Assembly: GCF_008709575.1 (NCBI RefSeq)
Contig: NZ_VYIK01000030.1
Location: 1 to 42,392 of the forward strand
Direction of reading: 5' to 3'
Source of the DNA: Mycobacterium sp.
Lineage (GTDB): Bacteria; Actinomycetota; Actinomycetes; Mycobacteriales; Mycobacteriaceae
DNA: 42,392 bases
A model generated the notes under the pieces. That model made no database searches. It was given only the letters and a program-made list of their open reading frames with translations, and was not told the origin of the DNA. Shown one piece after another: positions 26,400 through 36,195 of this stretch (the stretch's first letter is position 1; each line of letters opens with the position of its first letter). A program made the position numbers and the translations under genes.

Positions 26400-27301
26400 C
26401 CGGCGAGCGCCTGCAGCGGGGCTCCGGTGACGACCCGGCTGGGTTGGCCGTGCACGTCGACCGGCACGTCGCCCATCAGGGTGACCCGGTGCATCAGCCG
26501 GTACTGTCCGTCGTAGTCGTCGACGGCGCGGTGCTGGGTTGCCCGGTTATCCCAGATGGCGACGTCGCCGGGTTCCCACGTCCACCGGATGGTGTTCTCC
26601 GGCACGGTGATTCGCCGTTGCAGCAAATCCAGCAGCACGCCCGATTCGTGCTCGTCGAAACCGGTGAACCCGCGCACGAAATTGCCCACCAGCAGCGTGC
26701 GCTCACCGGTCTCCGGGTGCACCCGCACCACCGGGTGTTCGGTGCGGAACTCGCGTTTTTCGAACGCGTCCCGAAACGCCCGCTGCTCGGCGGTCAAGGT
26801 CGGGGGCACCGCGTAGTCGAACCGGTTGGTGTGCAGCGCCCACAGCTGCTCGGCGAGGCATTTCAGCGGTTCGGGCAGCGCCGCGTAGGCCGCCGCGGTG
26901 GAGGCCCACAGCGTCGATCCGCCGTAGCTGGGCAGGGTCACCGCCCGCAGGATCGAGGCCGCCGGATAGTTCGCGACGAACGTCATGTCGGTGTGCCAAC
27001 GGTTCGCCTTGCCGTAGTCGGAATCGATGGGGGTGATGACCGGCGTGTTCTCGGCGGCCAGCATCGCGGCGGCCGGGTGGCCGATCGGGGTGCCCAGCAA
27101 CCGGGCGAACGCGAGCTGCTGGTCGTCGTCGAGGTGATGCTGGCCGCGGAAGAAAATCACCCGATGCGCCAACAGCGCCGCGCGGATCCCCTCGACGGTG
27201 GCCGTGTCGAGGTCGCCGCCGAGGCGGACGCCGTCCACGCGGGCGCCGATGCGGCTGCCCAGCTTGGTCACGGTGAGCAGGGTTGGTGCGGGACTGGTCA
27301 T
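26396..27301 (-). CDS. Fe(II)/2-oxoglutarate-dependent alkyl-sulfate dioxygenase (Rv3406-like)
   Basis: This TauD/AtsK-type oxygenase releases sulfate from alkyl sulfates. M. tuberculosis Rv3406 has been shown to cleave medium-chain alkyl sulfates and to inactivate some DprE1 inhibitors. The 301 residues match: [45 protein letters not shown], the metal pair WHTD (H103, D105), [10 protein letters not shown], and [24 protein letters not shown] with distal H257 and Arg268 for 2-oxoglutarate. ATG 27301 is preceded by GGAGAAGG. It is divergent from the TetR gene, and its promoter region contains the two palindromic operators described there. Confidence 0.92.
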   Translation of the reverse strand: MTSPAPTLLTVTKLGSRIGARVDGVRLGGDLDTATVEGIRAALLAHRVIFFRGQHHLDDDQQLAFARLLGTPIGHPAAAMLAAENTPVITPIDSDYGKANRWHTDMTFVANYPAASILRAVTLPSYGGSTLWASTAAAYAALPEPLKCLAEQLWALHTNRFDYAVPPTLTAEQRAFRDAFEKREFRTEHPVVRVHPETGERTLLVGNFVRGFTGFDEHESGVLLDLLQRRITVPENTIRWTWEPGDVAIWDNRATQHRAVDDYDGQYRLMHRVTLMGDVPVDVHGQPSRVVTGAPLQALAG

Positions 27302-27323
27302 CGAATCACCTTCTCCGTGGTAC

Positions 27324-27339
27324 GTAGTCAGATGACTAC
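27324..27339. promoter_or_regulatory. TetR operator 1
   Basis: GTAGTCA-GA-TGACTAC is a perfect 16-bp inverted repeat, 22 bp upstream of the sulfate-ester dioxygenase start. It shares its half-site with operator 2 and is the likely site by which the adjacent TetR protein represses the dioxygenase gene. Confidence 0.8.
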
Positions 27340-27356
27340 ACACGATCCTTCCGCTA

Positions 27357-27376
27357 GTGTAGTCGCGTGACTACAC
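27357..27376. promoter_or_regulatory. TetR operator 2, overlapping the tetR start codon
   Basis: GTGTAGTC-GCGT-GACTACAC is a perfect inverted repeat with the same TGTAGTC half-site as operator 1; the centres are 35 bp apart. The regulator's GTG start (27367) lies inside it, so binding would also shut off the regulator's own gene. Confidence 0.8.
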
Positions 27377-27933
27377 CCAATGCAACCCGCGAGCCCGAGA
27401 CGCCGGCGGGACGTGAACAGGTGGCAGCGGCCGTCTTGGCGGCGGCCGCCGAGCTGTTCGCCGAGCGCGGCCCGGCCGCGACGTCGATCCGCGACATCGC
27501 GGCCCGCTCCAAGGTGAACCACGGACTGGTGTTTCGCCATTTCGGCACCAAGGAGCAGTTGGTTCGCGCTGTGCTCGACCACCTGGGCATGACCACCACC
27601 GCGTTGTTGCGATCCGGTGCGCCGGCCGCCGAGGTGGAACAGGCTTTCGACCGGCACATGCGGGTGACGGCGCGCACGTTGCTGGACGGCTATCCCGCCG
27701 GGCAGCTGCAGACCCGGTTTCCGGGTGCCGCGCAGATGCTCGATGAGGTCCGGCCGCGGCACCCCGACGAGCTCAGCGCGCGGCTGGCCGTGGCCAACGC
27801 GCTCGCGCTGCGATTGGGCTGGCAGTTGTTCGAGCCGTTCCTGCGCTCGGCGACCGGGCTCGATGAGATCACCCGCGCCGACCTGCGCGCCGCCATCGAG
27901 GCCGAGACGGCGCGGATCGTTGCGCCGCGCTAG
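27367..27933 (+). CDS. TetR-family repressor (Rv3405c-like)
   Basis: The 188-residue regulator has an N-terminal Tet[63 protein letters not shown] (about residues 17-75). The C-terminal ligand domain is helical and of unknown specificity. Rv3405c (188 aa) represses Rv3406 in M. tuberculosis, and its loss causes resistance to certain drugs inactivated by Rv3406. The GTG at 27367 ([11 protein letters not shown]) has no ribosome site ahead, so the message may be leaderless. Two matching palindromes in the divergent promoter indicate autoregulation and control of the neighbour. Confidence 0.92.
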   Translation: MTTPNATREPETPAGREQVAAAVLAAAAELFAERGPAATSIRDIAARSKVNHGLVFRHFGTKEQLVRAVLDHLGMTTTALLRSGAPAAEVEQAFDRHMRVTARTLLDGYPAGQLQTRFPGAAQMLDEVRPRHPDELSARLAVANALALRLGWQLFEPFLRSATGLDEITRADLRAAIEAETARIVAPR

Positions 27934-27945
27934 CAGTCGACGCGG

Positions 27946-30336
27946 TTATGGACCCGGCGCAGGGATGGGAGTGGCGGGCAACCGGGCCGATCGCCGGTGG
28001 ACCGGTTCGCGGCCGGGCGGCTGAACCGGCGGGGGCAGCAGCGGTGCTCGACGTCGTATCGCGATGGTCGACGGCGACTCGGTGGTCAGCGTGAGATCGT
28101 CGCCGGCGTGCCGGATGGTCAGTTCCCCGGCGGGCCCGTCGCGAAGCGTGTAGGTGACCTCGGTGTGGTCGGCATCGACCAGCAGGCGGAATTCACGCCA
28201 GCGCAAGCGGAACCGCAGACGGGTGATGCCGTCGGGGAGGTGCGGGTCCAGCGAGAGGACGCCCTCGTCGTCGCGCAGTCCGCCGAAACCGGCGACCAAC
28301 GCGGTCCAGGCGCCGGCCAGCGAAGCCAGGTGCAGACCGTCGCGCACATTGTGGTGCAAGTCGCGCAGGTCGACGACTGCGGCCTCGTAGGTATAGTCGT
28401 GGGCCAGCTCCAGATGCCCGACCTCGGCGCACATCACCGCCTGGGTGGCCGCCGACAGCGACGAGTCGCGCACCGTGCGCCGTTCGTAGTAATCGACGTT
28501 GCGGGCTTTTTGCTCCGGTGTGAACGCGTGGCTTTGCCAGTGCATCGCCAACACCAGGTCGGCCTGTTTGATCACCTGCGACGGGTAGAGCCGCACGTAG
28601 GGCTTGTGCAGCAACAGCGGGTATTGCCGGTTGGCCTCGAAGTCCCATTCGGCCAGCGTCGTGAAACCCTCGCACTGCTGATGGACGCCCAGCTCCTCGT
28701 CGTAGGGGATGTGCACGTCATCGGCAGCGTCGCGCCAGGCAGCGATCTCCTCGGTGTCGACACCCATGCTGTGCGCCGCCTCGGGATGGCGTACGCACGC
28801 CTCGGCGGCAGCGCGCAGGTTGTGCGCCGCCATCAAGTTGGTGAACACATTGTCGCGGACGATAGCGGTGTACTCGTCGGGGCCGGTGACGCCGTCGATA
28901 TGCCAGACGCCGTGCCGGTCGTGGTGTCCCAGCGAGCGCCAGAGCCGGGCGGTTTCGATGAGCACCTGCAGCCCGCAGTCTTCCTCCAGCGACTGGTCGC
29001 CGGTGACGACCCGGTAGCGCTCGAACGCCATGGCGATGTCGGCGTTGATATGCCAGCCCGCCGTGCCGGCGGGCCAGTACGCCGAGCAGCTCTCGCCGTG
29101 GATCGTTCGCCAGGGAAATTTGGCGCCGGTCAGGCCGAGCTGCGCCGCCCGCTCCTTGGCCAGGTTCAGCAGCGACGCCCGCCAGCGCAACGCGTCGGCA
29201 ACCGCCTGCGGTGCGGTGTAGGTGAGGACTGGCAAGACGAATCCTTCGGTGTCCCAGAAGGTGTGGCCGTCGTAGCCGGTTCCGGTGAGTCCCTTCGCCG
29301 CGATCGGGCGGCGTTCGGCGCGCGCGCTGGCCTGCAGCAGGTGAAAAAGCCCGAACCGCACCGCCTGCTGACATTCGGGGTCGCCCTCGACTTCGACGTC
29401 GGCGCTGTCCCAGAAGCCGTCGAGATAGGACTGCTGGGCGTCCAGCAGGCCCTGCCAGCCGGTGTAACGCGCACTGGCCAGCGCGCCGGCGGCCTGGTCA
29501 CGCAGCGCCGGCCGGGACCGCAGGCTCGACCAGCCATAGGCCAGGTACTTGACGATGCGCAATCGCTGCCCCGGACGAAGCCCACAGATCACCGTGGTGC
29601 GGGCCAGATCCGGACGCGCGTCGGTAGCAGCTTCGAACCGCCCGGGGACCTCGATCTCGTGGTCCATCGCGGCGGCCATCATCAAGGCGCTGGCCCGGGT
29701 CCGATGGACGAGCATGGCGCCGTAGTCCGTCTGATCATGCTCGACCGCTTCCAGCGGCCGGTCCAACACGGCTGCCGCCCGCGGATCACCCGAGGTTTGC
29801 GGCTGATCCTCGTTGGCGACCAGCTCGGATTGCACCGTGACACGGACGAATTCGTCGACCGCCTCGACCACGTACTCGATGGCCGCGATGGCGCGGTGCG
29901 CCAGCGACACCAGTCGGGTGGAGCTTACCTTCACCTGTTTACCCGCCGGCGAACGCCAATGGGCGCGGCGGGTCAGTGTGCCGGCTCGCAGATCCAGCAC
30001 GCGCTCGTGGTCGATCAGCTCGCCATAGCGGACATCGAAAGGCTCGTCGCCAACCAGCAACCGCACGATCTTGCCGTTGGTGACGTTGACGACGGTCTGT
30101 CCGGCTTCGGGATAGCCGAAGCCCGCCTCGGCGTACGGGAGTGGCCGCACTTCGTAGAACGAGTTCAAATACGTGCCGGGCAGGCCGTAGGGTTCGCCTT
30201 CGTCGAGGTTGCCGCGCAGCCCGATGTGCCCGTTGGACAGCGCGAACAACGATTCGGACTGCGCCAGCAGGTTCAGCGCGAGCCGCGTCTCGCGGACCCG
30301 CCACGGCTCGACCGGAAAAACATCGTCGGTGATCAC
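27946..30336 (-). CDS. glycoside hydrolase family 65 phosphorylase (Rv3401-like)
   Basis: This is a large cytoplasmic enzyme (796 aa) of the GH65 maltose/trehalose/kojibiose phosphorylase family. It has an N-terminal beta-sandwich (about 1-270: [38 protein letters not shown]), an (alpha/alpha)6 barrel with [20 protein letters not shown] and the general acid in GVTGPDEYT (E488), a phosphate-binding region near [20 protein letters not shown], and a small C-terminal sheet followed by a Pro/Arg-rich tail. Its partner gene encodes a beta-phosphoglucomutase, so the pathway is probably disaccharide + phosphate to beta-glucose-1-phosphate, then glucose-6-phosphate. The ATG overlaps the stop of that gene (ATGA). 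Confidence 0.92.
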   Translation of the reverse strand: MITDDVFPVEPWRVRETRLALNLLAQSESLFALSNGHIGLRGNLDEGEPYGLPGTYLNSFYEVRPLPYAEAGFGYPEAGQTVVNVTNGKIVRLLVGDEPFDVRYGELIDHERVLDLRAGTLTRRAHWRSPAGKQVKVSSTRLVSLAHRAIAAIEYVVEAVDEFVRVTVQSELVANEDQPQTSGDPRAAAVLDRPLEAVEHDQTDYGAMLVHRTRASALMMAAAMDHEIEVPGRFEAATDARPDLARTTVICGLRPGQRLRIVKYLAYGWSSLRSRPALRDQAAGALASARYTGWQGLLDAQQSYLDGFWDSADVEVEGDPECQQAVRFGLFHLLQASARAERRPIAAKGLTGTGYDGHTFWDTEGFVLPVLTYTAPQAVADALRWRASLLNLAKERAAQLGLTGAKFPWRTIHGESCSAYWPAGTAGWHINADIAMAFERYRVVTGDQSLEEDCGLQVLIETARLWRSLGHHDRHGVWHIDGVTGPDEYTAIVRDNVFTNLMAAHNLRAAAEACVRHPEAAHSMGVDTEEIAAWRDAADDVHIPYDEELGVHQQCEGFTTLAEWDFEANRQYPLLLHKPYVRLYPSQVIKQADLVLAMHWQSHAFTPEQKARNVDYYERRTVRDSSLSAATQAVMCAEVGHLELAHDYTYEAAVVDLRDLHHNVRDGLHLASLAGAWTALVAGFGGLRDDEGVLSLDPHLPDGITRLRFRLRWREFRLLVDADHTEVTYTLRDGPAGELTIRHAGDDLTLTTESPSTIAIRRRAPLLPPPVQPPGREPVHRRSARLPATPIPAPGP

Positions 30337-31076
30337 GATGCCAGCAACTCCGCGAGATCACCGACGACGATATCGGCCCCGTAGCGGCGCAGGTCCTCGG
30401 CCTGTCCTACTCGGTCGACGCCCACCACGAAGCCGAAGTGACCGGCGCGTCCGGCGGCCACTCCGGCCAGGGCGTCCTCGAACACCGCGGCGGCGCCGGG
30501 AGCGACGCCGAGCAGCTGCGCCGCGCGCAGGAACGAGTCGGCGGCCGGCTTGCCGGCGAGGTGTTCCCGGCGCAGGGTCACCCCGTCGACCCGCTGGTGG
30601 ACGAACCGGTCGAGACCGGTGACCTTGAGCACGTCGGCGGTGTTGGCGCTGGCGGAGACCACCGCCACGGCGAGACCGGCGTCGGTGACCGCCTGCAGGT
30701 AACGCCGCGACCCGTCGAACACCGTGACGCCGTCGTCGTGCAACGTCTTTTGGAACATCTCGTTCTTGCGGTTCCCCAGCCCGTGCACCGTCTCGGCGTC
30801 CGGGGGGTCGTCGGGATCCCCGTCGGGCAACTCGATGCCGCGGCTGGCCAGAAAGGACCGGATGCCGTCCTCGCGTTTCTTGCCGTCCACGAACTGGCGG
30901 TAGTCGGCAGCGGGATCGAAGGGCACGAACTGCTCGCCGGTGCGCTCGGCCCGCTGCCGAAGGTAGGCGTCGAACATGGCCTTCCAGGCCTTGGTATGCA
31001 CGCTTGCGGTGTCGGTGAGCACCCCGTCGAGATCGAACAGACAGGCATGCACCGTATCAGGTAGACCCAGCCTCAC
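30333..31076 (-). CDS. beta-phosphoglucomutase (HAD family)
   Basis: This HAD-superfamily mutase of 247 residues has the nucleophile motif [16 protein letters not shown] (D15, D17), a helical cap (about 20-100, with [20 protein letters not shown]), [12 protein letters not shown], the lysine region [19 protein letters not shown] and the acidic [16 protein letters not shown]. It converts beta-glucose-1-phosphate to glucose-6-phosphate and is the expected partner of the downstream GH65 phosphorylase, with which it overlaps by 4 bases. It matches Rv3400. It is divergent from guaA with 123 bp between starts; Rv3399, idsA1 and phyA, present nearby in M. tuberculosis, are absent. Confidence 0.92.
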   Translation of the reverse strand: MRLGLPDTVHACLFDLDGVLTDTASVHTKAWKAMFDAYLRQRAERTGEQFVPFDPAADYRQFVDGKKREDGIRSFLASRGIELPDGDPDDPPDAETVHGLGNRKNEMFQKTLHDDGVTVFDGSRRYLQAVTDAGLAVAVVSASANTADVLKVTGLDRFVHQRVDGVTLRREHLAGKPAADSFLRAAQLLGVAPGAAAVFEDALAGVAAGRAGHFGFVVGVDRVGQAEDLRRYGADIVVGDLAELLAS

Positions 31077-31199
31077 GGCGGAACCTCGCTTTCGGCGCTT
31101 TTCGCGGTGGATTGCGCTACCAGTTCACCATGTCTGGGCGCCGCGCGCCGGTTTACGCCCGTGGGCGTGCCGGCTGGTTCCGGTCGTTAAACTCCAGCC

Positions 31200-32753
31200 G
31201 TGGAAGCGCCATCCCCCCGTCCCGTGCTGGTCGTCGACTTCGGCGCGCAATACGCCCAGTTGATCGCCCGCCGGGTGCGCGAGGCCCGGGTGTTCTCCGA
31301 GGTGATCGGCCACACCGCGTCGGTCGAGGAGATCAAGGCCCGCGATCCGCGGGCGCTGGTGCTCTCCGGCGGCCCGGCCAGTGTTTACGCCCAGGGCGCG
31401 CCGCAGCTGGATCCGGCGCTGTTCGACCTGGGGGTGCCGGTGTTCGGCATCTGCTACGGGTTTCAGGCCATGGCGCAGGCCCTGGGCGGCACCGTGGCGC
31501 GCACCGGCACCAGTGAGTACGGCCGAACAGAACTGAAAGTCCTCGGCGGTGAGCTGCACTCGGGTCTGCCCGAGGTCCAGCCGGTGTGGATGAGTCACGG
31601 CGACGCCGTCACGTCGGCTCCCGACGGGTTCGAGGTGGTGGCCACCACCTCGGGCTCGCCGGTCGCGGCGTTCGAGAACCGGTCGCGACGACTGGCCGGT
31701 GTGCAGTACCACCCCGAGGTCATGCACACCCCCCATGGCCAGCAGGTGCTCAGCCGGTTCCTGCACGACTTCGCCGGCATCGGCGCGGACTGGACGCCCG
31801 CCAACATCGCCGGCGCACTGGTGGAGCAGGTGGCCGAGCAGATCGGCGAGGGCCACGCGATCTGCGGGCTGTCCGGCGGGGTGGATTCCGCGGTGGCCGC
31901 CGCGCTGGTGCAGCGTGCCATTGGCCGGCGGCTGACCTGCGTGTTCGTCGACCACGGGCTGCTGCGGGCCGGGGAACGCGCCCAGGTGCAGCGCGACTTC
32001 GTCGCCGCTACCGGCGCCAACCTGGTCACCGTCGACGCGGCAGACCGGTTCCTCGCGGCGCTGTCGGGAGTCGCCAACCCCGAGGGCAAGCGCAAGATCA
32101 TCGGCCGGCAGTTCATCCGCGCCTTCGAGGGCGCGGTGCGAGATATCATGGGAGACAAGACCGTTGACTTCCTGGTCCAGGGCACGTTGTACCCGGATGT
32201 GGTGGAGTCCGGTGGCGGCACCGGCGCGGCGAACATCAAGAGCCACCACAACGTCGGCGGGCTGCCGGACGACCTGAAGTTCACCCTGGTCGAGCCCCTG
32301 CGGCTGTTGTTCAAAGACGAGGTGCGCGCGGTCGGGCGGGAGTTGGGTCTGCCGGAGGACATCGTGGCACGCCAGCCCTTTCCGGGTCCGGGTCTGGCGA
32401 TCCGCATCGTCGGCGAGGTCACCGCGGCCCGGCTGGACACCCTGCGGCGCGCCGATGCGATCGTGCGTGAGGAGTTGACTGCAGCGGGCCTGGACCGCCA
32501 GATCTGGCAGTGCCCGGTGGTGCTGCTGGCCGACATCCGCTCGGTCGGCGTGCAGGGCGACGGCCGCACCTACGGGCACCCGGTCGTGCTGCGACCGGTG
32601 TCCAGCGAGGACGCGATGACCGCCGATTGGACCCGGGTGCCCTACGAGGTGCTCGAGCGCATCTCGACCCGGATCACCAACGAGGTCGCCGAGGTCAACC
32701 GGGTGGTGTTGGACGTGACCAGCAAACCACCCGGCACCATCGAGTGGGAGTGA
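31200..32753 (+). CDS. guaA: GMP synthase (glutamine-hydrolysing)
   Basis: GuaA aminates XMP to GMP and so completes the pathway begun by guaB2 in this window. The N-terminal class I glutaminase has [23 protein letters not shown] with the nucleophile C85, and the His/Glu pair in QYHPEVMHT. The ATP pyrophosphatase domain has [15 protein letters not shown] (SGGVDS at 225-230), [12 protein letters not shown] and the C-terminal dimerisation domain with [13 protein letters not shown], ending [25 protein letters not shown]. The 517 residues match the family. The start is GTG 31200. Confidence 0.97.
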   Translation: MEAPSPRPVLVVDFGAQYAQLIARRVREARVFSEVIGHTASVEEIKARDPRALVLSGGPASVYAQGAPQLDPALFDLGVPVFGICYGFQAMAQALGGTVARTGTSEYGRTELKVLGGELHSGLPEVQPVWMSHGDAVTSAPDGFEVVATTSGSPVAAFENRSRRLAGVQYHPEVMHTPHGQQVLSRFLHDFAGIGADWTPANIAGALVEQVAEQIGEGHAICGLSGGVDSAVAAALVQRAIGRRLTCVFVDHGLLRAGERAQVQRDFVAATGANLVTVDAADRFLAALSGVANPEGKRKIIGRQFIRAFEGAVRDIMGDKTVDFLVQGTLYPDVVESGGGTGAANIKSHHNVGGLPDDLKFTLVEPLRLLFKDEVRAVGRELGLPEDIVARQPFPGPGLAIRIVGEVTAARLDTLRRADAIVREELTAAGLDRQIWQCPVVLLADIRSVGVQGDGRTYGHPVVLRPVSSEDAMTADWTRVPYEVLERISTRITNEVAEVNRVVLDVTSKPPGTIEWE

Positions 32754-32877
32754 CGGCCCGGTCCTTCATCGAGATTGCGTCCACGGTCGTGGCCGCCGCC
32801 TCGACCGCAGCCATGACGGCAATCTCGCCGCGTCAGACCGCTTGACGTTGTCGGTGGGCCGGTGTTGACTCAGGCTA

Positions 32878-32893
32878 TCGAACGTATATTCGA
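32878..32893. promoter_or_regulatory. SOS box (LexA operator) of imuA'-imuB
   Basis: TCGAAC-GTAT-ATTCGA matches the mycobacterial LexA consensus TCGAAC-N4-GTTCGA in all but one position. It lies 18 bp before the imuA' start, and a TTGACT (32865-32870) just upstream suggests that it overlaps the promoter. This fits the known DNA-damage induction of the cassette. Confidence 0.9.
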
Positions 32894-32910
32894 TGCCAAC
32901 GGAGAGTGCA

Positions 32911-33534
32911 ATGGCGGCGGCTGGGATTCACGACCGCGCCGAGCAGCTGACACTGCTGCGTCGGCGGATGGCGGCGATGTCGGCCGGTGCCGAGGGCTTG
33001 TCGGCGCCGGTGGAGGCCCGGTTGCCGGTCCCGGAGTCGCTGGCCGAAACGCTGCCCGACGGGCTGCCCCGAGGGATAGTGGCGGTGCTGTCGGGCGCCC
33101 GATCGTTGTCGCTGAGCATGGTGGCTGCGGTGACGGCCGCCGGCGGGCACGCGGCCATCGTCGGGCAGCCCGATGTCGGGTTGTTGGCGGCCGCGGAGAT
33201 GGGGGTGGACCTGAGTCGGCTGGCCGTGATCCCGGATCCCGGGACCGACCCGGTCGACGTGGCGGCGGTGCTCACCGACGGAATGGATCTGGTGGTGCTG
33301 GGGCTGGGCGGACGCTCGGTGCCGCCGACCCGGACGCGTGCGGTGCTGACCCGGGCGCGTCAGCGGGGCTGCACCCTGCTGGTCACCGACGGTGACTGGC
33401 CGGGGGCGGCGCTGCGGCTGGAGGCCCGGGTCTGCGGCTATCAGACCGGTGCGCCCGGGTTCGGACGGATCAGCAGGGTGCGGCTGCAGGTCAGTGCCCG
33501 GGGGCGGGCGATCGGCCGGATACGGGCGGGATAG
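32911..33534 (+). CDS. imuA': mutagenesis accessory protein ImuA'
   Basis: The 207-residue RecA/SulA-like protein of the ImuA' type (Rv3395c) begins [21 protein letters not shown] and has a degenerate RecA core ([55 protein letters not shown], ...[35 protein letters not shown]) without an intact Walker A motif. With ImuB and the polymerase DnaE2 it forms the damage-induced mutasome. ATG 32911 follows GGAGAG (32901-32906) closely; ATG 32893 is also in frame but overlaps the SOS box. Confidence 0.9.
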   Translation: MAAAGIHDRAEQLTLLRRRMAAMSAGAEGLSAPVEARLPVPESLAETLPDGLPRGIVAVLSGARSLSLSMVAAVTAAGGHAAIVGQPDVGLLAAAEMGVDLSRLAVIPDPGTDPVDVAAVLTDGMDLVVLGLGGRSVPPTRTRAVLTRARQRGCTLLVTDGDWPGAALRLEARVCGYQTGAPGFGRISRVRLQVSARGRAIGRIRAG

Positions 33535-33537
33535 TTC

Positions 33538-35094
33538 GTGGCCTCCCGGGTGCTGGCGATCTGGTGTATGGACTGGCCCGCGGTCGCCGCCGCGGCGGCG
33601 GCGGGCCTGCCCGCGACGGCCCCGGTCGCGGTCACTCTGGCCAACCGGGTGATCGCCTGCTCGTCGGCCGCCCGGGCGGCGGGGGTGCGGCGAGCGCTGC
33701 GGCGCCGCGAGGCGGTAGCCCACTGCCCGGATCTGCATGTCGTGGCCGCGGACACCGACCGCGACGCGCGCTTCTTCGAAGGGGTGCTCGCCGCGATAGA
33801 CGACCTGATACCCCGCCCCGAGGTGCTGCGCCCCGGGCTGGTGGTGGCGCCGGCACACGGGGCGGCCCGGTTTTTCGGATCCGAGCAGCAAACATCCGAG
33901 CAACTGATCGACGCGGTGGCCGCCGCCGGCGCCGAATGTCAGGTGGGGATCGCCGACCGGTTGTCCACCGCGGTCTTCGCCGCCCGCGCGGGTCGCATCG
34001 TGGAGCCGGGCGCCGACGCGCGGTTTTTGGCCGGGTTGTCGATCCGCCAACTCGCCGTCGAGCCCAGCCTGTCCGGTCCGGGCCGGGATCAGCTGGCGGA
34101 TCTGCTGTGGAGACTGGGAATTCGCACCATCGGCCGGTTCGCCGCGCTGTCGCGCAGCGACGTGGCGTCGAGGTTCGGCGCCGACGCGGTGATCGCCCAC
34201 CGGTTCGCCCGCGGCGAGCCGGAACGCGCGCCGTGCGGGCGCGAGCTGCCGGCCGATCTCGATGCCGTGCTGGACTGCGACCCGCCGATCGAGCGGATCG
34301 ACGCCGCGGCCTTCGCCGCACGATCGCTGGCTGCCACGCTGCATCAGCGGTTGATGGCCGCCGGGGTGGGATGCACCCGGCTGGCTGTTCATGCCGTCAC
34401 CGCCGCCGGCGACGAGCGCAGCCGGGTGTGGCGCTGCGCGGAGCCACTGACCGAGGAGGCTATCGCCGATCGGGTGCGCTGGCAGCTCGACGGGTGGTTG
34501 ACCCTGCGGACCGCCGACGGGCCCATCGGACCGGTGACCGGGTTACGGCTGCAGGCGATCGAGGTGGTCTCGGGCGGAGCGCTGCAGTTGCCGCTCTGGG
34601 GTGGCCTCGGTGACGACGACCGGCTGCGGGCATATCGCGCGCTGGTGCGGGTGCAGGGCCTGCTCGGCCCGCAGGCCGTACAGGTGCCGGTGCTGTCCGG
34701 TGGCCGCGGGCCCGCCGAACGCGTCACCCTGGCACCGTTAGGCGACGAGCCGGTGCCGGCTGCCGATCCGCGTCAGCCGTGGCCGGGAGCACTGCCCGAG
34801 CCGTCACCGGCGGTGCTCCTCGATGAGCCGGTGGACCTTCTCGACGCCCAAGGTAATCCGATTCAGGTGACGGGCCGCGGGCTGTTCTCCGCGGACCCGG
34901 CGCGGCTGGCCGCCCGCGGCCGTGACGACCGGTTGCGCTGGTGGGCGGGGCCCTGGCCCGTCGACGAACGCTGGTGGGATCCTCGCGCAGCGGCTGGGCG
35001 TAGCGCCCGGGCGCAGGTGTTGCCGCAGGGCCAGCATGCGCTGCTGTTGTGCTACCGGAAGCGGCGCTGGTATCTGGAGGGGATTTATGAGTAG
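33538..35094 (+). CDS. imuB: Y-family polymerase-like mutasome protein ImuB
   Basis: ImuB is a DinB-like scaffold without polymerase activity that links DnaE2 to the sliding clamp. The N-terminal Y-family core (ASRVLAIWCMDWPAVAAA...) lacks the usual catalytic acidic set; LGIRTIGRFAALSRSDVASRFG is the helix-hairpin-helix region, and the little-finger domain follows. The clamp-binding motif QLPLWG lies at residues 350-355. The C-terminal extension ends LLLCYRKRRWYLEGIYE, as in Rv3394c. The start is GTG 33538, three bases after the imuA' stop, so the two are cotranscribed from the SOS promoter. Confidence 0.93.
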   Translation: MASRVLAIWCMDWPAVAAAAAAGLPATAPVAVTLANRVIACSSAARAAGVRRALRRREAVAHCPDLHVVAADTDRDARFFEGVLAAIDDLIPRPEVLRPGLVVAPAHGAARFFGSEQQTSEQLIDAVAAAGAECQVGIADRLSTAVFAARAGRIVEPGADARFLAGLSIRQLAVEPSLSGPGRDQLADLLWRLGIRTIGRFAALSRSDVASRFGADAVIAHRFARGEPERAPCGRELPADLDAVLDCDPPIERIDAAAFAARSLAATLHQRLMAAGVGCTRLAVHAVTAAGDERSRVWRCAEPLTEEAIADRVRWQLDGWLTLRTADGPIGPVTGLRLQAIEVVSGGALQLPLWGGLGDDDRLRAYRALVRVQGLLGPQAVQVPVLSGGRGPAERVTLAPLGDEPVPAADPRQPWPGALPEPSPAVLLDEPVDLLDAQGNPIQVTGRGLFSADPARLAARGRDDRLRWWAGPWPVDERWWDPRAAAGRSARAQVLPQGQHALLLCYRKRRWYLEGIYE

Positions 35095-35148
35095 TTGCCC
35101 ACCTTTTCGCGCCGAGAGTGAACCGGCCGCTGGCGCGGGGTGGATTGT

Positions 35149-36195
35149 TTAGCGGGTTTTCACTGCGCGCTTACGCGCCAACCCTGCCACCCGGCTGGTG
35201 AACCGCTCGAAGAACACCGCAGGGTCGACGTCGACGCCGATGAGCGCGTTGGGGTCTCGGCCCCAGCGTCCCGACCAGTCGGTGACCGTCATGGCGCGGG
35301 TCAGCGTCCCGGTCAACTCGACGTCGACGGTGGCGGGTCTGGTGCTCACCAGCTGTGGATCCAGTGCGACGGCCGCGGCTAAAGGATCGTGCAGGTGCGC
35401 CAGATAACCGTGGCCGCGCTCAGCGTGGGCCTCGAAGTAGAACCGCATCGCGTCCTCGATCACCCGGATCAGCGGGTTGGCAGCCGTGCTGCGGGTGCCG
35501 CGGGGGTCGCTGGCACTCATCACCGGTGTGCTCACCTGCGCGGCGGCAGCCAACTGGGCCAGAAGTTCCGGGGTCATCGCGATACGCCGGGTCAGGTCCA
35601 ACCCGCACAGAATCGGCAGCTGCTCGGCGCGGTTGAAGGCCACCAACACCTCGGCGGCGGCTTCGGGATCGACACTGATGTTCCATTCGGCCACCGGGGT
35701 GGTGTTGCCGCGATGGTCGTAGGCGCCGCCCATGATGACCAGCCGGCGCAGCAGCGACGGCAGCGCGGGTTCGGCGCGGCGGGCCAGGGCCAGGTTGGTC
35801 AGCGGGCCGGTGGCCACCGCGATCAGCTCGCCGGGATGGGCGCGGGCGGCGCGCACCCAGGCTGTGGCGGCATCCTCGCCGCTGAGCTCGCGCCCGCTCG
35901 GTGGCAGCTGGGCATACCCCAACCCGTCGGCGCCGTGGGCGTGACTGGGCGCACGCAGCGGGCCGCACAGCGGATTGTCGGCGCCGCGTGAGACCGGGAT
36001 GGCAGGGGCCCGGCACAGCTCGAGCAGGCCCAGGGTGTTGCGGCAGACCTGCTCGACGGCGACGTTGCCGGCGGTGGCGGCGATCCCGACCAGCTCGGCG
36101 TCCGGGCTGGCCAGCAAATACATCAGCGCCAGCGCGTCGTCGACGCCGGTGTCGACGTCGACGAAGACCGGGGCGCGCCCACGAGGGACTGTCAT
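35149..36195 (-). CDS. iunH: inosine-uridine preferring nucleoside hydrolase
   Basis: This Ca2+-dependent N-ribohydrolase salvages bases from nucleosides. The metal motif DVDTGVDD is at residues 13-20, followed by LVGIAATAGNVAVEQVCRNT, VATGPLTNLALA, VIMGGAYDHRGNTTPVAEWNISVDPEAA and HDPLAAAVALDP. It is 348 residues, longer than the 308 I recall for Rv3393, with a basic C-terminal extension (SRVAGLARKRAVKTR). It overlaps the acrA1 stop by 4 bases and is therefore downstream in the same operon; in M. tuberculosis cmaA1 lies between these genes, and it is absent here. Confidence 0.92.
   Translation of the reverse strand: MTVPRGRAPVFVDVDTGVDDALALMYLLASPDAELVGIAATAGNVAVEQVCRNTLGLLELCRAPAIPVSRGADNPLCGPLRAPSHAHGADGLGYAQLPPSGRELSGEDAATAWVRAARAHPGELIAVATGPLTNLALARRAEPALPSLLRRLVIMGGAYDHRGNTTPVAEWNISVDPEAAAEVLVAFNRAEQLPILCGLDLTRRIAMTPELLAQLAAAAQVSTPVMSASDPRGTRSTAANPLIRVIEDAMRFYFEAHAERGHGYLAHLHDPLAAAVALDPQLVSTRPATVDVELTGTLTRAMTVTDWSGRWGRDPNALIGVDVDPAVFFERFTSRVAGLARKRAVKTR

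Noticed and set aside
27997..30384. A 795-codon open frame antisense to the GH65 gene
   Set aside because: The GH65 frame has clear catalytic motifs and an operon partner; the antisense product is Gly/Arg/Gln-rich without motifs.
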